Positions 26,754 to 35,914 are shown, counted from the stretch's first letter. The stretch: 64,000 bases of DNA from Clostridia bacterium (GCA_017461985.1 JAFTSA010000008.1:62001-126000), one strand, 5' to 3'. A program made the numbers and translations. The notes: generated by a model from the sequence alone, not told the origin.

Positions 26754-27398
26754 TTATTCCTCGATGGAAGGGGTTTCTGTGTTATGAGAAATTTCTTCCT
26801 CGTGAGGGATTGCTATGTCATCTTCTACAAGCGTTTCCTCTTCTTCCGCTACGTTTTTCTTGCCCTTGAAATCAAACTTGTCCTTGAGTCCGTTGACTGC
26901 AAAGTGACAGATGGCACCTGTCACAAGGCCTGCAACACCCCCTGCAAGGAGCATATAAGGGAGATAGAAAAACACTGACGTGCCGAGGAGCAAGGTTGCC
27001 ACAACGATTTGAGTGAAGTTGTGAAGCATGCCGCCCACCACTGACAATCCTGTCACTGAAAAGAGTTTGGTCTTTGACAATAGCACCATAATTGTGTATG
27101 CGACGAGGGCTGAGGGCAACGACCAAATAAGCATTGACATATTGCCTGCATACACCGCTGACAGCAAACATTTGAGAAGAAGGACAACGTATCCTTCCCA
27201 CACCCCCACAAGCATAAAGCAAGCAAGAAGCACCACGTTGGTCAGCCCCAACTTTGCATAAGGGAGCATAGGCACAATGGGGGGGATCATATTTTCAATG
27301 AGGGATACGATGAGGGCGAGGGCAAGCATAACCCCTGATAACGCCACACGTTTTGCCCCGTTGGTTTTGACTATTTCTTTGAAGGTCTTGCGTTTCAT
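26754..27398 (-). CDS. Gx transporter family membrane protein
   Basis: A 214-residue integral membrane protein of the family once named heptaprenyl diphosphate synthase component I (Gx). It has about five or six helices and the conserved opening ALSGVMLALALIVSLIENMIPP, then PYAKLGLTNVV. An acidic tail of about 30 residues follows. Members are often encoded with ApbE and NusG-II proteins in Clostridia and resemble EetB of the Listeria extracellular electron transfer locus (from memory). Start overlaps the NusG-II stop as ATGA. Confidence 0.9.
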   Translation of the reverse strand: MKRKTFKEIVKTNGAKRVALSGVMLALALIVSLIENMIPPIVPMLPYAKLGLTNVVLLACFMLVGVWEGYVVLLLKCLLSAVYAGNMSMLIWSLPSALVAYTIMVLLSKTKLFSVTGLSVVGGMLHNFTQIVVATLLLGTSVFFYLPYMLLAGGVAGLVTGAICHFAVNGLKDKFDFKGKKNVAEEEETLVEDDIAIPHEEEISHNTETPSIEE

Positions 27399-27772
27399 GA
27401 TATTGCGTCAACCTCCTTTGGCGTCACCTTGACAACAACCTTGTTGGGAAGGCAAACGATGAGTCCGCCAACAGAGGACACACCGGAACTGAGCACACAC
27501 AGCTTGTCCGGGCAGTCACTGTGAGTGACATAGGCCTTGCCCGATTTCACCGTGACGATGAGGTCAATTTTGTATGAGGTTGTATTGAGGTCAAGGGTGG
27601 TGTCCTTTAAAAGGTCAAGTTGAAAAGCAAGCACTCCGTCAACGTAGATTTCAACAAAACTGTCCGCTGTGCGAGTTGCAAAAACCGCGGTCAAAATGAC
27701 TGCCACCACAAGCACTAGGACAAGGAGTATATCCCCCTTTTTGAAGATGTCTTTCAAGAGTTTGTTTTTCAT
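27395..27772 (-). CDS. NusG domain II-containing extracytoplasmic protein
   Basis: A 125-residue protein with one N-terminal membrane helix and an outer domain of the NusG-II fold (VEIYVDGVLAFQ, HSDCPDKLCV, GGLIVCLPNKVVVKV). It has three cysteines: two in the CPDKLC motif and one in the conserved IVCLPN. Despite the name it does not bind RNA polymerase; such proteins accompany ApbE and Gx proteins in redox loci. The ATG at 27772 is preferred over a TTG two codons earlier. Confidence 0.9.
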   Translation of the reverse strand: MKNKLLKDIFKKGDILLVLVLVVAVILTAVFATRTADSFVEIYVDGVLAFQLDLLKDTTLDLNTTSYKIDLIVTVKSGKAYVTHSDCPDKLCVLSSGVSSVGGLIVCLPNKVVVKVTPKEVDAIS

Positions 27773-27878
27773 AAACAAAGGTTTAAGTTGCTGAAATCAA
27801 TGTATAAATGCTTTGTTTTGTGTTTAGTGTTTTTTTGTTGCCCTACTGTGCGTGCTCTATTTCCGCCTTGTTTTCACC

Positions 27879-28880
27879 CTATTTCTTGACAAAACCAAGG
27901 TCACCAACCACCTCGTAAGTGAGGTCTGTTGATATCAAAACCGCCTTGACGTTAAGGTCAAATTCATCGTTTATTCGAGCGATGAGTGCCTTTCCTTTTT
28001 CTGCGCCAAGCACCATAATGGCTGTGGACAGTGCATCACCGACCGCGCCATTTGTGCACACTACACTGACTGAAATAAGACCGCTGTCACTGGGCTTTCC
28101 TGTGGAGGGACTCAAGATATGATGATAGCGTTTGCCCTCGTACGTAAAGAACCTTTCATAGTCACCGCTGGTGGAAATCAGTTCACCAGCAGAGAGTGTA
28201 AAGGAGCCAAAATAGGGGGTGGCACTCTCACGAGGATTGCCTATGCCGATTGTGTATTCCTTGCCCTTTGCACCTATGTTTCCGCCGAGATTGACTAGGG
28301 CTTTGCCGTCAAAATTGTCCATCGCTTTGTCAACGGCGTAGCCCTTTGCCACTCCGCCGAAGTCAAGCATTGCGCCGTCATATCCTACGTTTTTGGTGAC
28401 TGTGCCTGCAACGTGGTCTATGGTGAAAGCCTTGTCAAAACCCACAACGGAAAGTGCCGTTGCAATGTCCTCGTCGGTGGGAGGAGTTTTGCCCTCTATT
28501 TGACTGAACTTGTCACCACTGAAATTCCAAAGTCTGACAAGGGGATAAATGCTAGGGTCGTATGCCCCATCACTGAGGTCAAAGATGACTTCGACTATGG
28601 ACAAAAGCTCCATGGTTTCAGCCGAGCATTTGACACTGTCCCCTGCCTTTGCGTTGTTGATTTTGTGTAGGTCACTGCCCTCTACGGTGGGTGAAAGCAA
28701 AGTTTCAAGGCTCTCCATATAGGTGAAGACTTCTCTTGTCACTTTTCCCCCAGACACACCCTCAACGGTCATATCTAGGAAAGTGCCGAATACAAAAAAT
28801 TGTTCCGTTGAACTGCACGCAGTCAACGAAACAATAGAAATCAAAATTATTGCGATAAGAAGAACTGACTTTGTCCTCAT
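27879..28880 (-). CDS. apbE: ApbE, FAD:protein FMN transferase (lipoprotein)
   Basis: ApbE attaches FMN covalently to a threonine of extracytoplasmic redox proteins, using FAD. The 333-residue protein begins with a lipoprotein signal ending in SLTACSS, and shows the GGVAKGYAVDKA and LVNLGGNIGAKG motifs and the C-terminal metal/FAD region ALSTAIMVLG. The ATG overlaps the degV stop, which fixes the start at 28880. No obvious flavinylation target is seen in its neighbours, so the acceptor must lie elsewhere or be one of the unknown lipoproteins. Confidence 0.94.
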   Translation of the reverse strand: MRTKSVLLIAIILISIVSLTACSSTEQFFVFGTFLDMTVEGVSGGKVTREVFTYMESLETLLSPTVEGSDLHKINNAKAGDSVKCSAETMELLSIVEVIFDLSDGAYDPSIYPLVRLWNFSGDKFSQIEGKTPPTDEDIATALSVVGFDKAFTIDHVAGTVTKNVGYDGAMLDFGGVAKGYAVDKAMDNFDGKALVNLGGNIGAKGKEYTIGIGNPRESATPYFGSFTLSAGELISTSGDYERFFTYEGKRYHHILSPSTGKPSDSGLISVSVVCTNGAVGDALSTAIMVLGAEKGKALIARINDEFDLNVKAVLISTDLTYEVVGDLGFVKK

Positions 28881-29743
28881 CTTGAAACTGAGGTGAAGAT
28901 GATGCCACAAGTGCCGGGGCCGCAGTGTGCGCCGATGACAGGGCCAACGGGTTGAGTCCAGATTTCTGCATCGGGAGCAAACTCCTCAACTTGTGCCTTG
29001 ACTTCTTCAACTGCCTTGTCATTGTTTGCGCCAACGATGACGATGGGGGCGTTGTCAATGTCCTTGTACTTCTTTTTGAACTCGTCCACCATAAACTTCA
29101 ATGCCTTTTTTGAGCCTTGTTGCTTGGAGTAGACGTCAATCTCACCACTTTCGCCAACACGAAGGATAGGTTTCAGTTGCATAAGATTGCCAAACGCTGC
29201 CTTTGAGGGGGACAGACGTCCGCCACGGGCAAGATATTTCAGGTCGTCAACAACAAAGTAAATGCCTATATTGTTGAGGATTGAGTCAAGATAGTTGTAG
29301 GTTTTGTCCACGTCTCCGCCATTTTCGTTGAAGAATTTGGCTGCCATATAGACCATGAGGCCTGCACCCATTGAGATGTTGAGAGTGTCGAAGCGTCTAA
29401 ATGATGCGCTAGGATATTTTGATGACAACTCGTCAACTGCCTTTTGCATAGGCTCGAAGGTGTTTGACATCTTTGATGAGAAAGCAATATAAAGTATGTC
29501 TTCGCCCTTTTCAAAGTAAGGCTCGAAGATTTCGTAGTAAGTGTCAAAATTGAGGCCGGAGGTGGTGACTGTTGCACCTGCTTTCATTTGGTTGAAAAAG
29601 CCGACGAAATCAGTGTTTTCACCAAGGTCGTATAATTTTTCTTCGCCGTTTACGGTGTACGGCATACCGATGACTTTAAGACCGAGGTCTCTTGCCGTTG
29701 TGTACCAAAGTTCACAGTCGGTATCGCAAAATAATACTGCCAT
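28877..29743 (-). CDS. DegV family fatty-acid-binding protein
   Basis: DegV (FakB-type) proteins bind fatty acids and can present them to a fatty acid kinase. The 288-residue protein has the two-domain fold with FCDTDCELWYTTARDLG at the start, TSGLNFDTYYEIFEPYFEKGEDILYIAFSS-type core and a C-terminal PVIGAHCGPGTCGI loop. No FakA is in the window. It is first in an operon with apbE and has its own promoter and a clear AGGAGAG ribosome binding site. Confidence 0.93.
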   Translation of the reverse strand: MAVLFCDTDCELWYTTARDLGLKVIGMPYTVNGEEKLYDLGENTDFVGFFNQMKAGATVTTSGLNFDTYYEIFEPYFEKGEDILYIAFSSKMSNTFEPMQKAVDELSSKYPSASFRRFDTLNISMGAGLMVYMAAKFFNENGGDVDKTYNYLDSILNNIGIYFVVDDLKYLARGGRLSPSKAAFGNLMQLKPILRVGESGEIDVYSKQQGSKKALKFMVDEFKKKYKDIDNAPIVIVGANNDKAVEEVKAQVEEFAPDAEIWTQPVGPVIGAHCGPGTCGIIFTSVSR

Positions 29744-29770
29744 AAGCTCTCCTTTAATTTTTGTGTAATA

Positions 29771-29799
29771 ATTTTAATACAAAACGCCCTATTTGTCAA
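29771..29799 (-). promoter_or_regulatory. Promoter of the degV-apbE-nusG II-Gx group
   Basis: Minus-strand TTGACA (29799-29794), 17-base spacer, TAAAAT (29776-29771). Confidence 0.8.
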
Positions 29800-29904
29800 T
29801 GATATACGTATTCATGGTTATGTCTTAAATATTCAATTTGCGACGATAACCGCTTTATTCTGGCAAAAATCAGCAATATTCATAGAATAATCAGCAAAAT
29901 TGTC

Positions 29905-29959
29905 TTGTTTTTTGTGACAGTTGGTGTACAATTTTACTGCAAATCTTTAATGAAGATTT
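29905..29959 (+). promoter_or_regulatory. Probable protease promoter and 5'-end hairpin
   Basis: TTGTTT (29905), 16-base spacer, TACAAT (29927-29932). The transcript would begin next to a hairpin AAATCTT-TAATG-AAGATTT (29941-29959), which could protect the 5' end. Confidence 0.5.
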
Positions 29960-30014
29960 AACTTTTGACGGCTATACTGCCCTCAACAACAAAAATTATC
30001 CCTTAGGAGATATT

Positions 30015-31151
30015 ATGGACGACTTCGACAACTTCTTTGACAGAGACAGCGACAACAACGACAACAAAACCCCCGTCTATCACACTCCCACCCCCGAAGG
30101 CCCTAAAAAGAAAGGCTTTTCAGTGACTTTTGCCATTGTTGTGTCAGTGGTTATGTGCCTTGTGGTGCTCATAAACGTGGTGGTGCTAGCATCTCTCAAA
30201 AACACCATCGCAAAGGAATATTCTGCCAACATAGCGGGCAATATGAAGGCGCAATATGAGGCGGCAGTGAAAGATGCTCTTGAAGACACCGACATCGTTG
30301 AAGACGTCAAGGATAAGGCAGGTCAACTGGCAGCAGACCTCATAAACTCATCAATTACCGAAGTGGTGGCGGACAACTATATGAAATACGTGGCAGTGGT
30401 CAACTGCTCCACACCCGCATCAACCGCACACGACTCATCAGCCTCAACGGCCTCTGGCTTTGTCATTGGCGTTGGAAGTGACATCTATCTTGTCACCAAT
30501 GCTCACGTGGTCATGACCGTGTGGACAACCAACAATGGCACCGCCCTTGCAGACCGTGAAATGCACGAGCACACAAACATTTCCTGCGTGTTTGAACTCC
30601 TGAATCCTGCCCTGTCATACACCCTTGAAGTGGTGGCGTACGGCACCTATAAAGAAACATACAATGTTTCTTCAGGTGGATTTTTCGGCCAAACTCAAAC
30701 CGTCACCGTGTCAACTGACGTCCTGTCACAACCCGACCTTGCAATATGCCGTTTTGTAGGGGCAAAACCCGACTTCACCACTGACGGCAGTGATGCAGGC
30801 CTTTCAATCGCAACTGAAAACAACGTGAACTACGGCGATGAAATTGCAATCGTGGGCAACCCTCAAGGCATCGGCCTCAGCATCACCTCAGGCACAATTT
30901 CAAAACCCGATATCACTCTGTCAAGTTGGGGCGCAGGCAGTTTTCTTATGACGGACGGCGCAATAAACTCAGGCAACAGCGGTGGTCCTATGATAAACAA
31001 AAGTGGTCTTGTGGTTGGTGTTGTAGAATCCAAAATCGTGGCTGAAAACGTTGAAAATATGGGCTTTGGCGTGGCGTCAAGCTCCCTCATCGACTTCATC
31101 GACTGGGCAAACGACTACTTCAACCTTAACGTCAAATACACAACTGTTTAG
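30015..31151 (+). CDS. Membrane-anchored trypsin-like serine protease without PDZ domain
   Basis: A surface protease of the HtrA/S1C type. The 378-residue protein has an acidic cytoplasmic N-terminus, one membrane helix at about 36-60, a coiled linker, and a chymotrypsin-fold domain with His164 (TNAHVV), Asp241 (QPDLAI) and Ser322 (NSGNSGGP). The chain ends about 50 residues after the serine, so there is no PDZ domain, unlike typical HtrA. It likely degrades or processes exported proteins at the membrane surface. Ribosome binding site AGGAGA; terminator follows. Confidence 0.9.
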   Translation: MDDFDNFFDRDSDNNDNKTPVYHTPTPEGPKKKGFSVTFAIVVSVVMCLVVLINVVVLASLKNTIAKEYSANIAGNMKAQYEAAVKDALEDTDIVEDVKDKAGQLAADLINSSITEVVADNYMKYVAVVNCSTPASTAHDSSASTASGFVIGVGSDIYLVTNAHVVMTVWTTNNGTALADREMHEHTNISCVFELLNPALSYTLEVVAYGTYKETYNVSSGGFFGQTQTVTVSTDVLSQPDLAICRFVGAKPDFTTDGSDAGLSIATENNVNYGDEIAIVGNPQGIGLSITSGTISKPDITLSSWGAGSFLMTDGAINSGNSGGPMINKSGLVVGVVESKIVAENVENMGFGVASSSLIDFIDWANDYFNLNVKYTTV

Positions 31152-31203
31152 TCTATTTCAAAAACCACAAATGACAAACATAAGTTTCATAAATATAAAA
31201 ATT

Positions 31204-31231
31204 AAGAGAGAGCGTTGCTCTCTCTTTTTTT
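31204..31231 (+). terminator. Intrinsic terminator after the protease gene
   Basis: Ten-base arms AAGAGAGAGC/GCTCTCTCTT with a three-base loop and a run of T. It may also end the small minus-strand gene next to it. Confidence 0.9.
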
Positions 31232-31243
31232 GTAGATTGTTTT

Positions 31244-31375
31244 TTAATCAATCAAGTCTTCTATCTTGTTGACGATTGCACGCTTGGTGCGTTTGATACT
31301 TCTTGTGTTGCCTGCGGTGCAGATTGCCGTTGCGGTCACCATGCCTACAAGCATTCCTATCATTATCTTTTTCAT
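31244..31375 (-). CDS. Small membrane protein, 43 residues
   Basis: An ATG at 31375 with an excellent ribosome binding site (GGAGGG, seven bases upstream region) opens a 43-residue frame: MKKIMIGMLVGMVTATAICT, one hydrophobic helix, followed by a basic tail with RSIKRTKRAIVNKIEDLID. The pattern of one helix with glycines plus a charged helix is like YtxH-type or DUF3918-type small proteins, but I do not recognise a family. A longer frame upstream lacks any start signal. It is divergent from the lipoprotein at 31473. Confidence 0.7.
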   Translation of the reverse strand: MKKIMIGMLVGMVTATAICTAGNTRSIKRTKRAIVNKIEDLID

Positions 31376-31437
31376 AAGCCCTCCGAAAATAGTGTGTGCA
31401 TTTTCATAGGAAAATGAGTGGCAATTTTTGGCAGGAC

Positions 31438-31466
31438 TTGACAAGACACAACTATAATTGTATTAT
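31438..31466 (+). promoter_or_regulatory. Promoter predicting a leaderless mRNA
   Basis: TTGACA, 17-base spacer, TATTAT, ending six bases before the ATG at 31473. No Shine-Dalgarno sequence is present. Confidence 0.75.
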
Positions 31467-31472
31467 AGACCT

Positions 31473-31970
31473 ATGAAAAAGACAGTTATCGCAATTATAT
31501 CCGCCCTGCTCATCGCACTCATTGCAATTTCCTTTGTGGGTTGCATGAAGGTGACTATGACCGAAAAATCCATACTCTCCCGCCTTGAAAAGGAAGAGTA
31601 CGTCGTCATGTCCGGTCACTCAATGATCCCCACAAGCGACCCTATGATGGCAGGCCTCAAAATGAAGAAAACCATCTACGCATACAAGATGGATATGACC
31701 GTCCACGAGGAGTATGGTGAAATCCCCTCCGCAGTGTGGGAAGTGGCAATCTACTTTATGGGTGACACAGAGTCCGCCGACAAGCTGGAAGAAAGTTTCA
31801 AGGAGTTGGCAAAACAATATCAAGACACCTATGACGAGATGATGGAATTGATTGAAAAGGGCGAAATGGAAACCGTCACTCAATTCCCCAAGAGATATAT
31901 GGTGTACCGCTACGACAACATCGTGGTCCTCGGCGACTGGGAAAGCGTTACTCTCGTGAGAAGTTATTAA
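31473..31970 (+). CDS. Small lipoprotein of unknown function
   Basis: A 165-residue lipoprotein: MKK start, hydrophobic core and lipobox SFVGC. The mature part is an alpha/beta domain with Met-rich patches and a helical segment rich in Glu and Lys (SADKLEESFKELAKQYQDTYDEMMELIEKGE-like region); it ends VVLGDWESVTLVRSY. No family recognised. The signal peptide closely resembles that of the lipoprotein at 54555, and both genes have a promoter almost touching the ATG. Confidence 0.75.
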   Translation: MKKTVIAIISALLIALIAISFVGCMKVTMTEKSILSRLEKEEYVVMSGHSMIPTSDPMMAGLKMKKTIYAYKMDMTVHEEYGEIPSAVWEVAIYFMGDTESADKLEESFKELAKQYQDTYDEMMELIEKGEMETVTQFPKRYMVYRYDNIVVLGDWESVTLVRSY

Positions 31971-31972
31971 TA

Positions 31973-31999
31973 GGCACTCGCTTTGCGAGTGTCTTTTTT
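31973..31999 (+). terminator. Intrinsic terminator with GGCACTC stem
   Basis: Arms GGCACTCGC/GCGAGTGTC with a three-base loop and a T-run. It belongs to the recurrent GGCACTC terminator family. Confidence 0.88.
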
Positions 32000-32056
32000 C
32001 AAGATCAACATTGACACCATTGTTAACATAAAAATATGAATTGGAGGTTCCTGCAT

Positions 32057-32740
32057 ATGAAGAATAAAATTGCAGTTATATTGCTGATAATTGTGCTTGT
32101 GGGGACTGCTCTTCTTGCTGTCGGTTGTGACAAAGCACCAACTGCAGAATATTGCACCGTCAGCGTGAGATGCACATACGGAGTCAACCATATTTGGCAA
32201 ACATACAAAATTGTGAAAGGAGAGGTGTTCACTCTTGCACATTTGGTGAACACTCAAAGATATAATACAAGTTGCGGTATTGACAGAGACTTTTGCGCAC
32301 TATCATACACTTCAGACGGTTTGCGCCTATATGATGAATCTCAACCAGTGGAAAGCGACTTGACCTTGTATGCTATATGCACCGCATACTCTCCCGGAGA
32401 CACCGCTCGCATCACCTTTATCGCGCAAAGCGACAGCCTCAAGGCATTGTTGAATTCTACACATTCAAATGCACAGGAAAACTACGCATATACAGCGTTT
32501 TTCTTCAGAGATGCTGGTGTGAACAATGGCATTGTTTCAACAATGCTTGGAATTGAAGAAACAGATTTTCAATTTAAGTTTGAAGATGGTGAAGAAATTT
32601 ATACCGACATAAACCAGTGGTATTCGTCCATATTTTCATACGATGAGCCCGAATATGCTTTTTCACCTAGCGCAAGGAATTATTGGTGTACACCGTTCAA
32701 GCACATCTATATACCCGATGTGATAATTTACGTTTATTAA
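32057..32740 (+). CDS. Lipoprotein with cysteine-containing outer domain
   Basis: A 227-residue lipoprotein: signal with lipobox LLAVGC, then an outer part with YTVS-like beta strands resembling an InlB-B/Flg_new repeat (VKGEVFTLAHLV, then PVESDLTLYAICT). The rest is aromatic-rich and unrecognised. The start is the ATG at 32057, eight bases after GGAGG; an upstream ATG at 32036 would cover that site. A TTGACA at 32011 may be its -35, but the -10 is unclear. Confidence 0.72.
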   Translation: MKNKIAVILLIIVLVGTALLAVGCDKAPTAEYCTVSVRCTYGVNHIWQTYKIVKGEVFTLAHLVNTQRYNTSCGIDRDFCALSYTSDGLRLYDESQPVESDLTLYAICTAYSPGDTARITFIAQSDSLKALLNSTHSNAQENYAYTAFFFRDAGVNNGIVSTMLGIEETDFQFKFEDGEEIYTDINQWYSSIFSYDEPEYAFSPSARNYWCTPFKHIYIPDVIIYVY

Positions 32741-32751
32741 CATAAGGCAAT

Positions 32752-32783
32752 AAAAAAGCGTTTGCAGATGCAAACGCTTTTTC
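32752..32783. terminator. Bidirectional terminator
   Basis: Stem AAAAGCGTTTGC/GCAAACGCTTTT with a four-base loop and T-runs on both strands. It separates the lipoprotein (+) from nifU (-). Confidence 0.9.
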
Positions 32784-32827
32784 TTTATGCTTTTTGTTTC
32801 TTTATTGCTTTTCAGCAATCTATCAGG

Positions 32828-33199
32828 CTATTTGCCTTGTTTTGAATAGTAGTCCTCAATGGCAAGTTTGATTGCTTCTTCTGCAAGGACTGAGCAGTGA
32901 ATCTTTTGAGGAGGAAGTCCTTCAAGGGATTCGATGACGTCTGAATTTTTGATTTTCAGTGCTTCGTCAATGGTTTTGCCGATGATCATTGCGGTGGCGG
33001 TTGAGCTTGATGCAACTGCTGCTGCGCAACCGAAAGTCTTGAACTTTGCGTCCTTGATGATGCCGTCTTCAATGAGCATTGTGATTTGCATAATATCTCC
33101 GCAGGTTTCGTTGCCTACTGTGCCGATGGCGTTGTAGTTTTCAACTTCGCCAACGTTTTGCGGATTTTGGAATGCTTGCATAACTTTTTCGTTGTACAT
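32828..33199 (-). CDS. nifU: NifU-like Fe-S cluster scaffold protein
   Basis: The scaffold on which Fe-S clusters are built with sulfur from the cysteine desulfurase encoded just upstream. The 123-residue protein has the three ligand cysteines Cys33 (CGD), Cys58 (FGCAAA) and Cys102 (HC). It lacks the other domains of long NifU, as usual for the iscS-linked U-type scaffold of Clostridia. Spacing to iscS is 19 bases, one operon. Confidence 0.94.
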   Translation of the reverse strand: MYNEKVMQAFQNPQNVGEVENYNAIGTVGNETCGDIMQITMLIEDGIIKDAKFKTFGCAAAVASSSTATAMIIGKTIDEALKIKNSDVIESLEGLPPQKIHCSVLAEEAIKLAIEDYYSKQGK

Positions 33200-33218
33200 A
33201 TATATTTCTCCGAATAAA

Positions 33219-34418
33219 CTATTTGATTGTCTTCATTGTGGTGGTTGAAGGACGATACAGGGGGGACATTGCGCGCAGTCTGTTGACTATTGACACAAGT
33301 TGTTCCACTGCGTAATCCACTTCTTCCACGGTGTTGTTTTTGCCAAATGAGAATCTTATGGTGCCGTGGGCTGTGCCTACGGGGACACCGATTGACAACA
33401 ACGTTCTGCTGGGTTCAAGACTGCCTGATGAACAAGCAGAGCCTGAGGAGGCTGAAATGCCTGCAAGGTCCAGTGAGAACAAAATGCTTTCACCCTCAAT
33501 ATAGCGGAAGGAAAAACTTGCATTGTTGGGGAGACGCTTGTCGTAATCTTTGGCTTTAGGGCCGTTGAAATAGATTTCATCTATTTGGCTTGTGACTTTC
33601 TCCACAAAGCGGTTGCGGAGTGAGGACACGTATTCATTGTTTTTGTCAAGATCTCTAATGGCGATTTCAAGGGCTTTTGCCATGCCTACCACTGCAGGCA
33701 CGTTGGTTGTGCCACCGCGGTTGGTACGCTCTTGCTCACCGCCGATGATGAGTTTTTCAATCTTGATTCCGCTTCTTATATACAGACCGCCGATGCCCTT
33801 AGGTCCGTAGAATTTGTGGCCTGAAAATGACAGCATATCAACCCCCAAATCCTTTACGTTGTAGCGGACTGCGCCGGTTGCTTGCACTGCGTCTGTGTGG
33901 AAAAGCACCTTGTGTGCGTGGGCAACTTCACATAGTTCCTTGATAGGCTCAATTGTGCCGATTTCGTTGTTTGCAAACATAATGCTCACAAGGATTGTCT
34001 TGTCGGTGATTGCCTTTTCAAGGTCACTGGGTGACACGAAGCCATCGCTGTCAACGTCAAGATAGGTGACGTCATAGCCGTATTTTTCAAGTTGTTTGCA
34101 GGTGGTGTATATTGCAGAGTGTTCAATCTTTGAGGTGATGATGTGGTTGCCCTTGTCACGAAGTGCAAGTGCTGTGCCTTTCAGTGCCCAGTTGTCACTC
34201 TCTGTGCCACCTGAAGTAAAGTAAATCTCGTTGGGTTTTGCGCCCAATGATGATGCAATGCTTTCGCGGGCGGAGAGCACTGCGGCTGCTCCGTCCCTGC
34301 CAAAACCGTGTTGGCTGTTTGCATTGCCAAATGTGTTTGAAAAGTAGGGATACATTGCCTCAAACGCCTCTTTTGACAGAGGTGTTGTGGCGGCATGATC
34401 CAAATAAATTCTTTCCAT
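33219..34418 (-). CDS. iscS: Cysteine desulfurase, NifS/IscS type
   Basis: A PLP enzyme that takes sulfur from cysteine for Fe-S cluster assembly. The 399-residue protein starts MERIYLDHAATTP and has the PLP lysine in SFSGHKFYGPKGIG and the mobile loop cysteine in SSGSACSSG. The ATG at 34418 is chosen because it matches the family; the longer frame would overlap yebC by 68 bases. Operon order is methyltransferase-yebC-iscS-nifU. Confidence 0.95.
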   Translation of the reverse strand: MERIYLDHAATTPLSKEAFEAMYPYFSNTFGNANSQHGFGRDGAAAVLSARESIASSLGAKPNEIYFTSGGTESDNWALKGTALALRDKGNHIITSKIEHSAIYTTCKQLEKYGYDVTYLDVDSDGFVSPSDLEKAITDKTILVSIMFANNEIGTIEPIKELCEVAHAHKVLFHTDAVQATGAVRYNVKDLGVDMLSFSGHKFYGPKGIGGLYIRSGIKIEKLIIGGEQERTNRGGTTNVPAVVGMAKALEIAIRDLDKNNEYVSSLRNRFVEKVTSQIDEIYFNGPKAKDYDKRLPNNASFSFRYIEGESILFSLDLAGISASSGSACSSGSLEPSRTLLSIGVPVGTAHGTIRFSFGKNNTVEEVDYAVEQLVSIVNRLRAMSPLYRPSTTTMKTIK

Positions 34419-34431
34419 ATTAGACCAAAAA

Positions 34432-35163
34432 TTATTCGATGGTGATGATTGCGTTGTGATAGACGTTTTGGACGTCGTCGTGTTCTTCAAGTTTGTCAAT
34501 CATCTTGAGGAGTGTGGCTTGTTGTTCCTCGGTGGGAGTTGCTTCCATGTCGGGGATCATATCAACTGCTGCTGACAAAATCTTGACGCCTGATTCTTCA
34601 AGGCTTGCGCGGACTGCACTGAGGTCACTGGGTGCTGTGAGCACTTCGAAGACTTCTTCGTCTTCGGTGAGGATGTCTTCTGCACCTGCATCAAGTGCGT
34701 ACATCATGAGGTCGTCTTCTTCGATGTCGCTCTTTGCAACTGCGATGACGCCCTTGCGCTTGAACATAAATGAAACACTGCCGCTGACGCCCATTGCGCC
34801 ACCAAACTTGTCAAACAAGTGTCTCACGTCACCTGCGGTACGGTTTTTGTTGTCTGTGAGGGTTTCAACGATAAATGCAACACCGCCAACACCATAGCCT
34901 TCGTAGGTGTTTTCTTCGTAGTTGATTGAGTTCAATTCACCACTTGCCTTCTTGATGCTTCTGTTGATGTTGTCGTTGGGCAGATTGTTGTCTTTTGCCT
35001 TTGCGATTGCATCACGAAGTTTAGAGTTGCTGTTGGGATCAGGACCGCCTTGCTTGACTGCAACTGCGATTTCACGACCGATTTTGGTGAAGATATTTGC
35101 ACGAGCTGCATCGCTCTTGCCTTTCTTTTGTTGAATATTGTGCCATTTGCTGTGACCGCTCAT
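34432..35163 (-). CDS. yebC: YebC/PmpR family protein
   Basis: A 243-residue protein of the YebC family, described as transcriptional regulators and, in more recent work, as factors that help ribosomes through proline-rich stretches. The family start [19 protein letters not shown] and the [17 protein letters not shown] and [17 protein letters not shown] segments are all present. It begins two bases after the methyltransferase stop. Confidence 0.95.
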   Translation of the reverse strand: MSGHSKWHNIQQKKGKSDAARANIFTKIGREIAVAVKQGGPDPNSNSKLRDAIAKAKDNNLPNDNINRSIKKASGELNSINYEENTYEGYGVGGVAFIVETLTDNKNRTAGDVRHLFDKFGGAMGVSGSVSFMFKRKGVIAVAKSDIEEDDLMMYALDAGAEDILTEDEEVFEVLTAPSDLSAVRASLEESGVKILSAAVDMIPDMEATPTEEQQATLLKMIDKLEEHDDVQNVYHNAIITIE

Positions 35164-35165
35164 AT

Positions 35166-35912
35166 TTATACTCCTTTGGTTTGATACATTGCAACAGCGG
35201 TTGCCACTGCTGCGTTGAGTGATTCGATATTGTTCATCATAGGAAGAGTCAGCACCCTCTTTGAGTGGTTGAGGACTGTGTCCCTTACCCCGTGTGCCTC
35301 ACTGCCTGTGACGATAAGGACAGGTGTGAGGATTTGTGCTTTCGTCAGGTCTTCACCGCCAAAGTCAAGGACTGCGCTGTTGAGATTGTCAAGAAGAGAC
35401 AACGCCTCAGCCTCGTCCACAACGTGGAGTCTGACCTTGAAAAGTCCACCAAGGGTTGCACGGACCACTTTTGGTGAATAGACGTCGACACAGTCAAGAA
35501 GATAGACGTCTTCAAAGCCACGGGCGGCCGCTGTACGTATTATTGTGCCCATATTGCCGGGGTCTGACACACCGTCAAGAAGAAGGGCGTTGCCTTTGGG
35601 CATTGAAAACTGGGTTTCGGGCTTTTTCAGCACTGCGATGATGCCGTAAGGGGTGACTGTGTCTGAAAGAGATTCCATCACACTTTCGCTTATATAATAC
35701 ACCTGTGCGCGCGTATAGACAAGAAGTTTTTGCACTTCATCCATACGAGTTTCGGTGGCAAGGATAAATTCAACGGATAGGCCCTCTGGCATATCCTTGA
35801 AAATGTTGCCCCCTTCAACGACAAAAAGCCCCGTCTTGTCACGGAACTTCTTTTCACGTAGTGAGCGCACTTGCTTCACGTATTGATTTTGCGTGGAAGT
35901 GATGATTTCCAT
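35166..35912 (-). CDS. TrmH/SpoU-family RNA 2'-O-methyltransferase
   Basis: A SPOUT-fold SAM-dependent methyltransferase of rRNA or tRNA. The 248-residue protein has the small N-terminal substrate-binding domain ([23 protein letters not shown]) and the knotted catalytic domain with [26 protein letters not shown] and [17 protein letters not shown]. This resembles RlmB/TsnR-like enzymes; the exact target is not set. The ATG at 35912 lies at the end of the rplT terminator T-run, so expression depends on read-through or an unseen promoter. Confidence 0.92.
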   Translation of the reverse strand: MEIITSTQNQYVKQVRSLREKKFRDKTGLFVVEGGNIFKDMPEGLSVEFILATETRMDEVQKLLVYTRAQVYYISESVMESLSDTVTPYGIIAVLKKPETQFSMPKGNALLLDGVSDPGNMGTIIRTAAARGFEDVYLLDCVDVYSPKVVRATLGGLFKVRLHVVDEAEALSLLDNLNSAVLDFGGEDLTKAQILTPVLIVTGSEAHGVRDTVLNHSKRVLTLPMMNNIESLNAAVATAVAMYQTKGV

Positions 35913-35914
35913 TT

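Noticed and set aside
31376..31444. N-terminal extension of the small membrane protein
   Set aside because: The strong ribosome binding site GGAGGG lies inside this extension, immediately before the internal ATG at 31375.
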